Shown here: positions 25,917 through 34,079 of the stretch, piece after piece
Numbering within the stretch: the first letter of the stretch is position 1
How the letters are laid out: each line of letters begins with the position of its first letter
DNA from: Rhodospirillales bacterium
GTDB lineage: Bacteria; Pseudomonadota; Alphaproteobacteria; Reyranellales; Reyranellaceae
Length of the DNA: 64,000 bases
NCBI GenBank assembly: GCA_016699855.1
Contig: CP064988.1
Coordinates: 620,001-684,000, forward strand
Reading direction: 5' to 3'
Notes under the pieces: model-generated
Told to the model about the DNA's origin: nothing
Databases searched by the model: none
Seen by the model: the letters and a program-made list of their open reading frames with translations, nothing else
Program-made: the position numbers and the translations under genes

Positions 25917-26765
25917 ATGGCGGCGAAGAAAAAGAAGGTCTCCGCGAAGACTGCGCCGGCCAAAAAGCCGGCCAAGAAGATCGTGGCCAAACCGGCCGCG
26001 CGGGCGAAGGCGCCTGCGGCGAAGCCGGCCAAGAGCGCGCCCAAGGTCAGCGCCGCCGCGCAGGCCGCCGCCCGCGACGTGTCGCGCCTGCTCATCGAGA
26101 TCAAGGCGGTCCACTGCCGCCCCGAGCAGCCGTATATCTTCACGTCCGGCCGCGCCAGCCCCGTCTACATCGACTGCCGCAAGATCATCTCGTTCCCCGA
26201 GGCGCGCGCCAAGATCATGGCGCACGCCCACAAGGTGATCGGCGACGCCATCGGCTGGTCCAAGATCGACGTCGTCGCCGGCGGGGAGACGGCCGGCATC
26301 CCTTTTTCGGCCTTCATCGCCCAGACCGCGAAGAAGCCGATGATCTACGTCCGCAAGCAGCCGAAGGGCTTCGGCCGGATGGCGCAGATCGAAGGCGAGC
26401 TGAAGCCCGGCCAGCGCGTGCTGCTGGTCGAGGATCTCGCCACCGACGGCGGTAGCAAGATCATGTTCATCGAGGCGCTGCGCAAGGCGGAGGCCAAGGT
26501 GACGGACTGCTTCGTGGTGTTCCACTACGGCATCTTCCCGCAGAGTGTCGACACGCTGAGCGTGATGGGCGTCAAGCTGCACCAGCTCGCGACGTGGTGG
26601 GACGTGCTGGCGGCGGCGGAGCGCGGCAAATACTTCGACGCCAAGGGCCTCGCGGAGACGCGCGGCTTCCTCGAAGCGCCCGACGCCTGGTCGGCGGCGC
26701 ATGGCGGCGCGGGCCCCAAGCCGGGCCAGGTGCGCATGCCCAGCATCGCCGGCGGGGCGCGGTAG
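25917..26765 (+). CDS. pyrE: Orotate phosphoribosyltransferase with a Lys/Ala-rich N-terminal tail
   Basis: The enzyme joins orotate to PRPP to give OMP in pyrimidine synthesis. The catalytic domain has the substrate loop PYIFTSGRASPVYIDCRK, PMIYVRKQPKGFGRMAQIEG and the PRPP motif RVLLVEDLATDGGSK. Family members are usually about 190-230 residues; this one is 282, with about 45 extra N-terminal residues made of AKKP/AKPA-type repeats reminiscent of histone H1 tails. A short C-terminal extension is also present. ATG at 25917 has a purine-rich RBS (GGGGGAG); a start inside the tail cannot be excluded, though no in-frame ATG precedes the domain. Confidence 0.9.
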   Translation: MAAKKKKVSAKTAPAKKPAKKIVAKPAARAKAPAAKPAKSAPKVSAAAQAAARDVSRLLIEIKAVHCRPEQPYIFTSGRASPVYIDCRKIISFPEARAKIMAHAHKVIGDAIGWSKIDVVAGGETAGIPFSAFIAQTAKKPMIYVRKQPKGFGRMAQIEGELKPGQRVLLVEDLATDGGSKIMFIEALRKAEAKVTDCFVVFHYGIFPQSVDTLSVMGVKLHQLATWWDVLAAAERGKYFDAKGLAETRGFLEAPDAWSAAHGGAGPKPGQVRMPSIAGGAR

Positions 26766-26811
26766 GCCGGCCGTCATCCGTCCCGGCGCGGTCGCCCTGG
26801 GAGCGCATCGC

Positions 26812-27267
26812 GTGACCGACCACCTCGAAATCGTCATGGATCCGCTGCCGCCCGACGGTCTGGCGCGGCTGATCAACGAGGGTGTCGACCTCCACAACGT
26901 CGCGATCACCGGCGTCGCGGAATGGTACGCCGCCAATTTCTTCCTCCGGAGCCGCGATGGCGAATGGATGGGCGGCCTTCTGGGTGGCATCTGGGGCGGC
27001 TGGCTGCACGTCCGGTCGCTCTGGGTCGCGTCGGCGGCGCGCGGCAAGGGACATGGCGGCCGGCTGCTCGACGCCGCCGAGGCGTTCGCGATCACCCGCG
27101 GCTGCGGCGCGAGCACGCTCGAAACGCACAACCCCTTGGCGTTGCGGTTCTACGAGCGGCGCGGCTATGTCGAGTTCGGGCGGTTGACCGACTATCCGCC
27201 GGGCCACGTGAAAGTATATCTGCGAAAGACGCTGCCGCCGGCGCCGCCCTCTTCCGTCGGGCGGTGA
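26812..27267 (+). CDS. GNAT-family N-acetyltransferase
   Basis: The 151-residue protein shows the acetyl-CoA-binding segment LHVRSLWVASAARGKGHGGR and the late motif NPLALRFYERRGYVEFGR of GNAT enzymes. The closest pattern is the group acting on small amines or protein N-termini with a GGWLHV strand before motif A. GTG at 26812 follows a GGGAG-type RBS; an ATG at 26836 is the alternative. It lies 46 bases after pyrE and may share its transcript. Substrate unknown. Confidence 0.8.
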   Translation: MTDHLEIVMDPLPPDGLARLINEGVDLHNVAITGVAEWYAANFFLRSRDGEWMGGLLGGIWGGWLHVRSLWVASAARGKGHGGRLLDAAEAFAITRGCGASTLETHNPLALRFYERRGYVEFGRLTDYPPGHVKVYLRKTLPPAPPSSVGR

Positions 27268-27345
27268 AATACGTCGAGGAAAATGCTATAGTTCGTTGAT
27301 ATCGAGGAATTACGCGGCCGGACTCCGCCGGCGACCAGGATCCGC

Positions 27346-28290
27346 ATGACGACCGACCTGCCTCTCGTGACGGCGCTGATCAACACCTACAACTACGCCC
27401 GCTATCTGCCTTTCGCGATCAACAGCGTCCTCGCCCAGACGTATCCCAACATCGAGATCGTCGTCGTCGACGACGGCTCGACCGACCATACGTCGAGCGT
27501 CCTGGCGCAGTATGGCGAGCGGGTGCGCGCGATCCGCACGGTGAATGGCGGCCAGGGCCACGCCTTCAACCTCGGATTCACCGCCGCGCGCGGCGAGTTG
27601 ATCATGATGCTCGACGCCGACGACATGTGGCTTCCGGAGAAGGTCGAGCGGATGGTCGAGTTCGCAAGCGAGAATCCCGAGGCGGCGCTGATGTACCACC
27701 GGCACCAGAACGTCGATGAGAAGGGCAACGAGATCGGCACGCCGCAGCCCCTGCCCCTGATCAACGGCGACTACCGGAATCGCTTCCTGCGTTCCGGCGG
27801 CACGTGGTGGAGTCCGGTCACGTCCGTGATCGCGCTGCGCGCCGACCATGTCCGCAAGATGCTGCCGCTGCCGACCTACGCGGTACGGGAGGGCGCCGAC
27901 ACCGTCGTCACCGACTGCTGCGTGCTGACGTCGAAGCTGGCGTCGATCCCCGACGCGCTCACCCTTCGTTTGCTGCACGGATCGAACCTCTATGCCGCCG
28001 GTCGCGACGACATGACCTACCGCACGAAGGCGATCCGCGAGGCCGACGTGCGGCGCATCGAATGGCGCGTGTTCTCGCTGGCGCAGATCATGGCCCGCTT
28101 CGGCCAGAAGCTCGAGCTCGACCTCGAGCGCAACGGCTGGCGGATGATCAACCTCTACTGGCTCGGCCGCGCTTCGTTCCTGAAGATGGCGCGCGCCTGC
28201 CTGCTGAGCCCGGAGCACTCCATCAGCTGGCGTTGGAGCCGGCTCAAATGGGTGATGGCGACCAAGAAGCTCTACGCCGGCGAGCGCTGA
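27346..28290 (+). CDS. Family 2 glycosyltransferase
   Basis: The 314-residue protein has an N-terminal GT-A domain: PLVTALINTYNYARYLPFAI, NIEIVVVDDGSTDHT and the metal/nucleotide-sugar site ELIMMLDADDMW. The C-terminal 100 residues are helical and basic (LSWRWSRLKWVMATKK at the end), with no clear transmembrane helix. It probably transfers a sugar from a nucleotide donor during surface glycan or glycolipid synthesis. Its 3' end overlaps the 3' end of the opposite glycosyltransferase gene by 19 bases. Confidence 0.9.
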   Translation: MTTDLPLVTALINTYNYARYLPFAINSVLAQTYPNIEIVVVDDGSTDHTSSVLAQYGERVRAIRTVNGGQGHAFNLGFTAARGELIMMLDADDMWLPEKVERMVEFASENPEAALMYHRHQNVDEKGNEIGTPQPLPLINGDYRNRFLRSGGTWWSPVTSVIALRADHVRKMLPLPTYAVREGADTVVTDCCVLTSKLASIPDALTLRLLHGSNLYAAGRDDMTYRTKAIREADVRRIEWRVFSLAQIMARFGQKLELDLERNGWRMINLYWLGRASFLKMARACLLSPEHSISWRWSRLKWVMATKKLYAGER

Positions 28291-29471
28291 GCCGGCCCGC
28301 GCGCCTCGATTCGCGCGACAATGCCCGGCAGCGCGTCGGGCAGATCCGCCGACGCGAGCTGGCGGGCGTGGTGCTGGGCGGCGACCGACAAGGAGTGGTC
28401 CTTGAGGATCGACCGGAAGGTGCCGGCCATCTCGTCGATCGACACCGTCGGTTTCTTCTCCCACACGCAGCCCATCCAGCCGGTGCACTGCTGCAGCAGG
28501 ATCTGCTCCGGCGTCCAGGGGATCATGAGTTGCGGCCGGCCGAGCACGAGGGCGCGCTGGGCGACGTTCTGCTCGCCGTGGTGGACCAGAACGGTCGCGG
28601 CAGCGGCGTCCTCAAGCAGGGCGGCCTGGTCCGACCACAAGCGGACATGGGGCTGGTGCTCGAGAAAACGGCGCATGCTCGCCGGCGCGCTGGCGATATG
28701 GACGTCGGCCGGCGTCCGGTCGAACCCGGCGACCGCGAGTGCGATCATCTCGACACCCGGGCAGTAGACGTCCAACGTCACCAGCAGACGCGCCTCGACC
28801 GGCGGCGCGGCCGGCCCGGTCGCACGGTCGCCGAGCAGTCCGGCCGAGACGGTGCGCCGTAGCTGCAGGTACGGATCGAAGGCCGGCAGCCCGTACTGGA
28901 TCGCCTCGCAGCGCGCCAATATCTCCGACAACGCCGCGAGCGACGGCCGTCCGAGCCGCGACAGCGCCGCGTTGGCGTTCTCAAGGAGGAAATCGTCATC
29001 GGCCAGCGGCGTCGACTGGGGGCTGAGCCGCGGGTACGACCGATCGGCGAGCGGGGGCAATGCAAGTCCGTTGCCGAGCGCGAAAGTGGGCGCCTGGTCG
29101 GGGCCGACTAGCCACGCCATCGGCGTGTGGAATCCGACGATGACGTCGGGGCGCAGCGCCGCGAGCTGGCGGTCCCATACCGTCGCCAACGCGACCAGCG
29201 CGCGCTTGTCGTCGAAGCCCATTGCCGCCATGTGGTCGGCTAGTCCGTCGGGATTCGGGCGCTTCATCACCAGATGGGGGGCCGGCCTCAGCACGGGCGC
29301 TTGGTGCAGCTCCGTCGGCAGCCACCCGCCGCCGTGGTCGACCAACGACACCACGTCGCCGGCGATGAACAACGCCTCGTGCCCCCGCGCCATCAACGCC
29401 TTGCCCAGCGTCAGCGCGTCATGCACCAGATCCGACGGCGTGGACAACTCGCAACAAATCGCAACCCGCAT
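28272..29471 (-). CDS. GT1-like glycosyltransferase (UGT/macrolide-type GT-B fold)
   Basis: The 399-residue protein begins with a GT-B N-terminal domain (MRVAICCELSTPSDLVHDAL, ALMARGHEALFIAGDVV). The C-terminal half has the donor-binding pattern in looser form: LLEDAAAATVLVHHGEQNVA, with QRALVLGRPQLMIPWTPEQ, comparable to the HGGxxT...PxxxxQ region of UDP-glycosyltransferases (HHGEQN in place of HHGGxx). A metabolite or lipid acceptor is likely. It follows the radical SAM gene at 29576 by 104 bases on the same strand and may be co-transcribed. Confidence 0.8.
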   Translation of the reverse strand: MRVAICCELSTPSDLVHDALTLGKALMARGHEALFIAGDVVSLVDHGGGWLPTELHQAPVLRPAPHLVMKRPNPDGLADHMAAMGFDDKRALVALATVWDRQLAALRPDVIVGFHTPMAWLVGPDQAPTFALGNGLALPPLADRSYPRLSPQSTPLADDDFLLENANAALSRLGRPSLAALSEILARCEAIQYGLPAFDPYLQLRRTVSAGLLGDRATGPAAPPVEARLLVTLDVYCPGVEMIALAVAGFDRTPADVHIASAPASMRRFLEHQPHVRLWSDQAALLEDAAAATVLVHHGEQNVAQRALVLGRPQLMIPWTPEQILLQQCTGWMGCVWEKKPTVSIDEMAGTFRSILKDHSLSVAAQHHARQLASADLPDALPGIVARIEARGPAQRSPA

Positions 29472-29575
29472 GGACCGCCCTCGTCAAACGCCGCCGTTCC
29501 GACCCGACGCAGCCCGCGTCACAACCAGGCGTACAGGCGCTCGCGCGCCGGCCGCTGCGCCCGATCGCCCTGCGC

Positions 29576-31282
29576 CTACATCGTCTCGTCGGTCCATTCG
29601 AAGCCGTCCTCGGCGAGTAGCGCCACCATCTCGGCGTGCGTCTCGCGGAAGCTCTGGCCGCGCGTCGCGTCGAGATCGTTCGTGAACAGCATCAGCTCGC
29701 GCATGACCTTGCGGTCGAGCGGCGTCTCCATCGACTTCAGGTGGTTGGCCAGCGAGAGAACAGAGGGCTTGTTGCGCGGCCGGCAGTCCGCGTCGTGGTA
29801 GGCGAACAGCTTGGCCGCCGCCGCCGCGCGCACCTTCGGCGGCAGATGGCTGATCGCCAGCCTGTCCGGCAGGCACAGGATGTTCATGATGACTTCCATC
29901 TCGTGCTCGTCGCAGAAGCGGTAGAGGTCGACGAGCCCGAGCACGTTGTAGACCTGCACCACCGGCGGCACCTTGCAGATCAGTCCGTGCTCGTACTTCA
30001 GCCGCCGCACGTTGGCCTCGATGACGCTCCAGCGCGCGGGATAGCGGATGTACTCGTAGGTCGCGCCGACGGAGTCGAGGCTCAGCAGCATCTCGACCCG
30101 GTGGAACTTCTTGATCCGCTCGATGAAGCGCGGGTCGACGCTCGTGCAGTTGGTCGACAGCTCGAGGTGCACGTGCGCGGCATCGCCGGTGTCGACGAGG
30201 TGCTGGAGGATCTCCGCGACGCGGTCGTTGATGAGCGGCTCGCCGCCGGTGAAGTACAGCCGCTTGAGCGAGCCAGCGGACTTGAGCACGTCGTCGAAAA
30301 CCTTGCGGTCGTCCACGTACCAGGGCCCCTCCGTCGCCAACCGCGGCGAGAGGTGCTGCGGCCGCGGCGGCTGGATCGCCTCGACCGGCGCCTCGCGGCT
30401 CAGGTCGATGTCGCGCAGCGCCACGCCGCGTTCGCGCTCGCCGGCGGCCTGGACTACGCGGTCGCTGACGATCTCGACGGTCAGTTCCTCGCCGGCGTCG
30501 AAGCCGCGCAGGTCGATCGAGACGCGCGACACGGTCTCGGCTGCCACGCCGCGGGCCATCGGCCGGCCGCATACGAAGATCCGCCAGTTCTGGCCGAGGG
30601 CGCCCGAACGGCAGAACGTGACGTCGAGCGACTTGAGGCGGGTCCCCCGGCGCACTGGCACGCTCAGCGTGGCGTGCCCGTCGGTCCACCGGCGGATGCC
30701 GCCGTCGTATGATTCGTGCGGCAGCAGGCCGGACACCCGGACACCGATGCGCGGCTCGGGGCCGAGCCGCGCGGTCTCGCCGCGCCACACCGCGTGCAGC
30801 GGCTCGATGCCGCCGCTCCAGCGGTTGTGCACCGGATCGCGTTCGATCTGCGAACTGGCGCCACCGTAGCACATTCGGCACTTCAAATTGCAGAGGTTGC
30901 TGATCTCCATCTTGATGAAGCCCGGCCGCTCATCGACGCGGTACCCGGCCGAGGCGCCGTACTTGGCCATCGACTCCGCCGACTCCACAGGGCCGTCCAG
31001 CGGCGCCAAGCCAGTCGTGGTGCGGTAGCTCTGGCCGCTGGCTTCCTCGCTGCCGTAGCAGACCTCGCAGGCGGAAATGCGCTCGCCCTTCAACATGCCG
31101 CGGCGGATGTCGCGCATGTAGGCGGAGTTCCAGATCTCGTCCATCGAGTTGACGTTCAGCGACATCGGCGCGCCGTGTTCCGACACGAGCTCGCCGGTCA
31201 TGCAGCAGACGCGCGCCGTGCCTTCGGGGCCGACGCAGATATGCTGGAAGGGCATCGCGCAGAAGGTCTTCGACATCGCCAC
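29576..31282 (-). CDS. Twitch-type radical SAM protein with a beta-rich domain inserted in the core
   Basis: The 568-residue protein has an N-terminal Cys cluster (Cys8, Cys16, Cys26/27, then Cys72 and Cys75 in ISACEVCYGSEE) likely to hold an auxiliary Fe-S cluster, as in twitch/SPASM proteins. The radical SAM CxxxCxxC is CNLKCRMC at 131-138. The next expected motif, GGEP, appears only at 346-349. Residues about 172-296 in between form a separate module (LLPHESYDGGIRRWTDGHAT ... AGERERGVALRDIDLS) resembling beta-sandwich accessory domains attached to glycosyltransferases. The barrel then resumes (VHLELSTNCTSVD, MLLSLDSVGATYEYIRYP). A glycan or peptide modification role is inferred from the glycosyltransferase neighbours. 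Confidence 0.85.
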   Translation of the reverse strand: MAMSKTFCAMPFQHICVGPEGTARVCCMTGELVSEHGAPMSLNVNSMDEIWNSAYMRDIRRGMLKGERISACEVCYGSEEASGQSYRTTTGLAPLDGPVESAESMAKYGASAGYRVDERPGFIKMEISNLCNLKCRMCYGGASSQIERDPVHNRWSGGIEPLHAVWRGETARLGPEPRIGVRVSGLLPHESYDGGIRRWTDGHATLSVPVRRGTRLKSLDVTFCRSGALGQNWRIFVCGRPMARGVAAETVSRVSIDLRGFDAGEELTVEIVSDRVVQAAGERERGVALRDIDLSREAPVEAIQPPRPQHLSPRLATEGPWYVDDRKVFDDVLKSAGSLKRLYFTGGEPLINDRVAEILQHLVDTGDAAHVHLELSTNCTSVDPRFIERIKKFHRVEMLLSLDSVGATYEYIRYPARWSVIEANVRRLKYEHGLICKVPPVVQVYNVLGLVDLYRFCDEHEMEVIMNILCLPDRLAISHLPPKVRAAAAAKLFAYHDADCRPRNKPSVLSLANHLKSMETPLDRKVMRELMLFTNDLDATRGQSFRETHAEMVALLAEDGFEWTDETM

Positions 31283-31458
31283 GGAACTCCACGGGTAACG
31301 GCGCCACGCAGTGCCTGATCCATCACCTCACGTCCCGACAACTATATCATGTCGAACGTGAAGATTCGCTCATAAATATCAACACACAAACGAAAAATAT
31401 CGCTCGGATAACACTGGCACATCGCACGGCGACCGAGTCGGAGCCCCCCCGGAATCAG

Positions 31459-31492
31459 AACGCGCGGGCGCCCGGTTAGGGGCCCGCGCGTT
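31459..31492 (-). terminator. Strong hairpin downstream of the 305-aa unknown gene
   Basis: AACGCGCGGGC and GCCCGCGCGTT form a perfect 11-bp stem around a 12-base loop, starting 26 bases beyond the stop of the minus-strand gene ending at 31519. No U-tract follows on the minus strand, so it may act as a Rho-assisted terminator or RNA-stabilising hairpin that insulates the radical SAM gene downstream. Confidence 0.5.
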
Positions 31493-31518
31493 GAACGTCC
31501 GGTCCGGCGTGCGGGTAT

Positions 31519-32436
31519 CTAGTAGCCGCCGGCCGCCGCGCCGCTGCTCGGGCTGTCGCCGACCACGACGCCACGGATGCTGCCAGAAATCTGCGCGACC
31601 TGCACATATCCGGCGCCATCGGTCGTGCCGAAGTAGCGCTTGAGACCAGTGGTCGCGAAGGTGTCCAAGCCGTTGCGGACGCCGCCGTCGACGAACACCG
31701 ACAGACCGGCGAGGACGCCGAACTCCGCGCTGACCGGCGCGGTCGAGGCGCTCGGCAGATGCCGCGCGGCGTCGACCTTGGCCGAGGCCGGCATCGCCAT
31801 CGACGCGAACGCCATCGCGATGGCGCCGGGCGCGAGCCAGCGACCGACGGCGCCGACGATCCGGCGCGTGAATGACGCGGCCGCGGAGTCGACCGGCACG
31901 AGATCGCGCGCCGGCAGGCGCTCGATCGGCCGCACCGCGATCGGCGAACGCGCGGTTCCGCCCGCCGACCACGCGCGGTCGATGACGTCGCGGACGCGCG
32001 CCACGGCCGCCGGGCCCATGACGCTGTGATTGCGCCCGAGAACGAACAACTCGTAGCGGGCCGGATCGAAGTAGACGCCGACGACGCCTCCATCCGCATC
32101 GCGACAGGCCTTCGCCGCCAGCAGCAAGGCGCGCGCGCGCGTCACGATGCCGGTCGGATCGTACACCACCGTACCGAGCTGGAATTGGGCCAGCCAGCGC
32201 TCGATCGACTTTGGAAACGCGAGCGAGCGCATGCCGTGAGCGCGCACCGTCACCGGCGTCGCCGTCCCGGCCTGCTTCATCGCGTATTCCGCGTGGTCCT
32301 TGAGACCGTCCACGTCGCAGCCGGCGCGCACGTGCAGCGTCAGCCGCGATCCGCTCGCGTCGACATCCGCCAGAAACACGGGCTCGCGCAACTCGCCGAC
32401 GATCGACGCGAACGTCGCCTGGATTGAATTCGTCAT
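31519..32436 (-). CDS. Unrecognised protein with an internal membrane/signal-like segment
   Basis: The 305-residue protein resembles no family I can name. The first 150 residues look like a compact alpha/beta domain (PVFLADVDASGSRLTLHVRA, LGTVVYDPTGIVTRARALLL, VVGVYFDPARYELFVLGR). About residues 195-219 hold a hydrophobic, signal-peptide-like stretch ending MPASAKVDA, in an unusual internal position. The last 85 residues are small-residue-rich with a Gly/Ser/Ala tail (GDSPSSGAAAGGY). ATG at 32436 is preferred to an upstream GTG at 32460 because GGGGGTT precedes it. Upstream DNA is AT-rich. Confidence 0.6.
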   Translation of the reverse strand: MTNSIQATFASIVGELREPVFLADVDASGSRLTLHVRAGCDVDGLKDHAEYAMKQAGTATPVTVRAHGMRSLAFPKSIERWLAQFQLGTVVYDPTGIVTRARALLLAAKACRDADGGVVGVYFDPARYELFVLGRNHSVMGPAAVARVRDVIDRAWSAGGTARSPIAVRPIERLPARDLVPVDSAAASFTRRIVGAVGRWLAPGAIAMAFASMAMPASAKVDAARHLPSASTAPVSAEFGVLAGLSVFVDGGVRNGLDTFATTGLKRYFGTTDGAGYVQVAQISGSIRGVVVGDSPSSGAAAGGY

Positions 32437-32460
32437 GTGGAACCCCCGGATAAGCGGCAC

Positions 32461-32880
32461 AAACCCCGCGCCGCGCCTAACTCAAACTACGCGAACAACC
32501 ATTTCTCGACCGTTCTTTATTGGACACTGCTCTGAGGGGCCTTGACTTATATCATAACCAATTATTTTTCAATAACGTTCGAATCGCTAACGCATCACAC
32601 TGAATTCATTTGAAAAGACACCATCAGGTATTTTCTTAAGACTGTGATAACTTTCTGAAAGCGAGTAACGCTTGGAAGTCTCCGATGCATATTTATTTTC
32701 TACACGCATGATGCGATCAACTCCGACACGCCTCGTATATACATAGAAATAAAAGTGAATACTAAATTCACTGGATCCTCGGCGCAGGCGATCACGGCCC
32801 CAGAACCGATGCCCGGTTCCGCACAAGATATGCGTGAAAATTATGAAGTGGCAATTCGTCCGCGATCATGGAGCCGGGAC
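32461..32880. other. AT-rich intergenic pocket without a convincing gene
   Basis: GC content falls to about 35-40% over 32500-32780 in a genome of about 70%. The only open frame of note is a 79-codon minus-strand frame (32587-32826) with no RBS and unlike codon use. The pocket separates two minus-strand genes of unfamiliar type and may be a promoter region or a remnant of acquired DNA. No tRNA, repeat or integrase signature was seen. Confidence 0.6.
32546..32572 (-). promoter_or_regulatory. Possible sigma-70-like promoter of the 305-aa unknown gene
   Basis: On the minus strand TTGAAA is followed after 15 bases by TATAAG, about 110 bases before the ATG at 32436. The spacing is short and the region is AT-rich, so chance matches are expected; this is only a candidate. 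Confidence 0.22.
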
Positions 32881-32883
32881 GTG

Positions 32884-32908
32884 GTCGGCGCGCGAACGGC
32901 GCGCCGAC
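32884..32908 (-). terminator. GC-rich hairpin downstream of the metalloprotease-like gene
   Basis: GTCGGCGCGC-GAACG-GCGCGCCGAC is a perfect 10-bp stem with a five-base loop. A second smaller stem (GTCCGA/TCGGAC) follows at about 32918-32935. Both lie 80-135 bases beyond the stop of the minus-strand gene at 33017-33796, where transcription should end. There is no U-tract. Confidence 0.45.
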
Positions 32909-33016
32909 GCCCATCACGTCCGAATCACGTCGGACATGCGCGCAGGCGCCAGGACGGCGGACCGTTTTCGGACCGCTCTATGGATTCTCGCGTGGCTGAC
33001 GCCGCCCGGCGGGCGG

Positions 33017-33796
33017 TCAGTGGGTAACGCGCGTCTCGGACAACGCCACGCGTTCGGCCGGCTTGGTGCCGCGGTTGGCGCAGACGGTAGCGACGTCACC
33101 GGCGCTGGCGCCGATCTTCTCGGCGATGATGCCGCAACCGACGACCGACGCCGTGGCGATGCTCATGTTCGGCTGCAGGCGCGCGTCGTAGAGCGTCTCG
33201 AGCAGCACGCGGTCGAGCTCCGTGAGCGCGGCCTGCGACGTGTGGCTGTAGCTGAGGACGCTGACGACGCCACGCGGGTGGGCGCGGAATCCGAAGCTGT
33301 GCATCACTTCGTGGTTGATGCAGCGCGTGACTCTCGACGGCGTCTCCAGATCCACCATGACCTCGACCGAGACCATCTGTCCCGCGTCGTTCCAGTTGAT
33401 GTGCGAGCGGCAGGTCGGCAAGCCGGAGTTGCCGCCGGTCGTCGCGCGCACGGCGATGTTGCGCCGCGGATCGTCCATCGACACGCGTTCGACGGGAACG
33501 CGCGCGATCGCCGCCATCGAGCGGACCGCGGCCTCGATCTCGCCGGCGTGCCCGGCCAACCCGCCGCGGTCGGCGATCGCCACGTAGATGGGACCGGTCC
33601 AGCGCGCGATCTCGGTCGCTGCCGAGGAGTTCACCCGCAGCGCGGTGTCGTCGAACGCCTTCGCCGCGTCGGCAAGCGACACGATGCCGCGACGGTCACT
33701 GGCGTGGCCGGTCGACGCAAATCCCGCTGCCGATAGCGCGGCGACGACAGCCCATCCGGCCAGACGTCGCCACGATGTGGCGAAATCGAATCTCAT
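33017..33796 (-). CDS. Exported metalloprotease-like protein (DUF2927-like) with intact HExxH
   Basis: The 259-residue protein has a signal peptide (WAVVAALSAAGFASTGHAS, cleavage near residue 33). The core contains RCINHEVMHSFGFRAHP: His162-Glu163-x-x-His166 as a zinc HExxH, Gly169 and a third His173, one residue further than in the metzincin consensus. The later LTELDRVLLETLYDARLQPNM segment is typical of DUF2927, most members of which lack the zinc ligands. A disulfide may link cysteines near 129 and 159. It is probably a periplasmic or secreted peptidase; target unknown. Confidence 0.72.
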   Translation of the reverse strand: MRFDFATSWRRLAGWAVVAALSAAGFASTGHASDRRGIVSLADAAKAFDDTALRVNSSAATEIARWTGPIYVAIADRGGLAGHAGEIEAAVRSMAAIARVPVERVSMDDPRRNIAVRATTGGNSGLPTCRSHINWNDAGQMVSVEVMVDLETPSRVTRCINHEVMHSFGFRAHPRGVVSVLSYSHTSQAALTELDRVLLETLYDARLQPNMSIATASVVGCGIIAEKIGASAGDVATVCANRGTKPAERVALSETRVTH

Positions 33797-34079
33797 GGGA
33801 AATCCCTTTGGGGAAAATCACTTCGCAAATACGCCACTCAATATATGAAGACTTTAGCATGTATAATTTAAGTGATCAATTAGGCGCGAAATTTGTTATA
33901 ACTAATTGAATTTATTCATTTTTAGTCAAATTTAACGGACTATTAATGATCTAATACTGAAGGCAATTCGGCGCAAATCGAGCGCCGATGATTGATCCGC
34001 GCGCATGGCCGGCAGCGCCACCATCGCGCATGGCGCCGTACGCCACTATGCTACCGATGGGTCGCGACTCGGAGGCATC
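33797..34079. other. AT-rich divergent intergenic region
   Basis: The 283 bases separate the minus-strand metalloprotease-like gene from the plus-strand ABC transporter genes. The segment 33830-33960 is strongly AT-rich (runs such as AATTTAAGTGATCAATTAG), then GC content rises toward 34080. It should hold both promoters. No gene is seen. Confidence 0.55.
33851..33879 (-). promoter_or_regulatory. Candidate sigma-70 promoter of the metalloprotease-like gene
   Basis: On the minus strand TTGATC and TAAAGT are separated by 17 bases and end 55 bases before the ATG at 33796. Each hexamer matches the consensus at four of six positions. It lies in the AT-rich part of the 33797-34079 gap. Confidence 0.35.

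Noticed and set aside
32560..32600. A tRNA T-arm-like GTTCGAATC in the AT-rich pocket
   Set aside because: No acceptor stem, D-arm or anticodon arm can be folded around it, and no CCA-like end is present.
32587..32826. A 79-residue minus-strand gene in the AT-rich pocket
   Set aside because: No RBS, atypical composition and no recognisable motif. AT-rich and GC-rich parts are mixed within the frame; probably chance.
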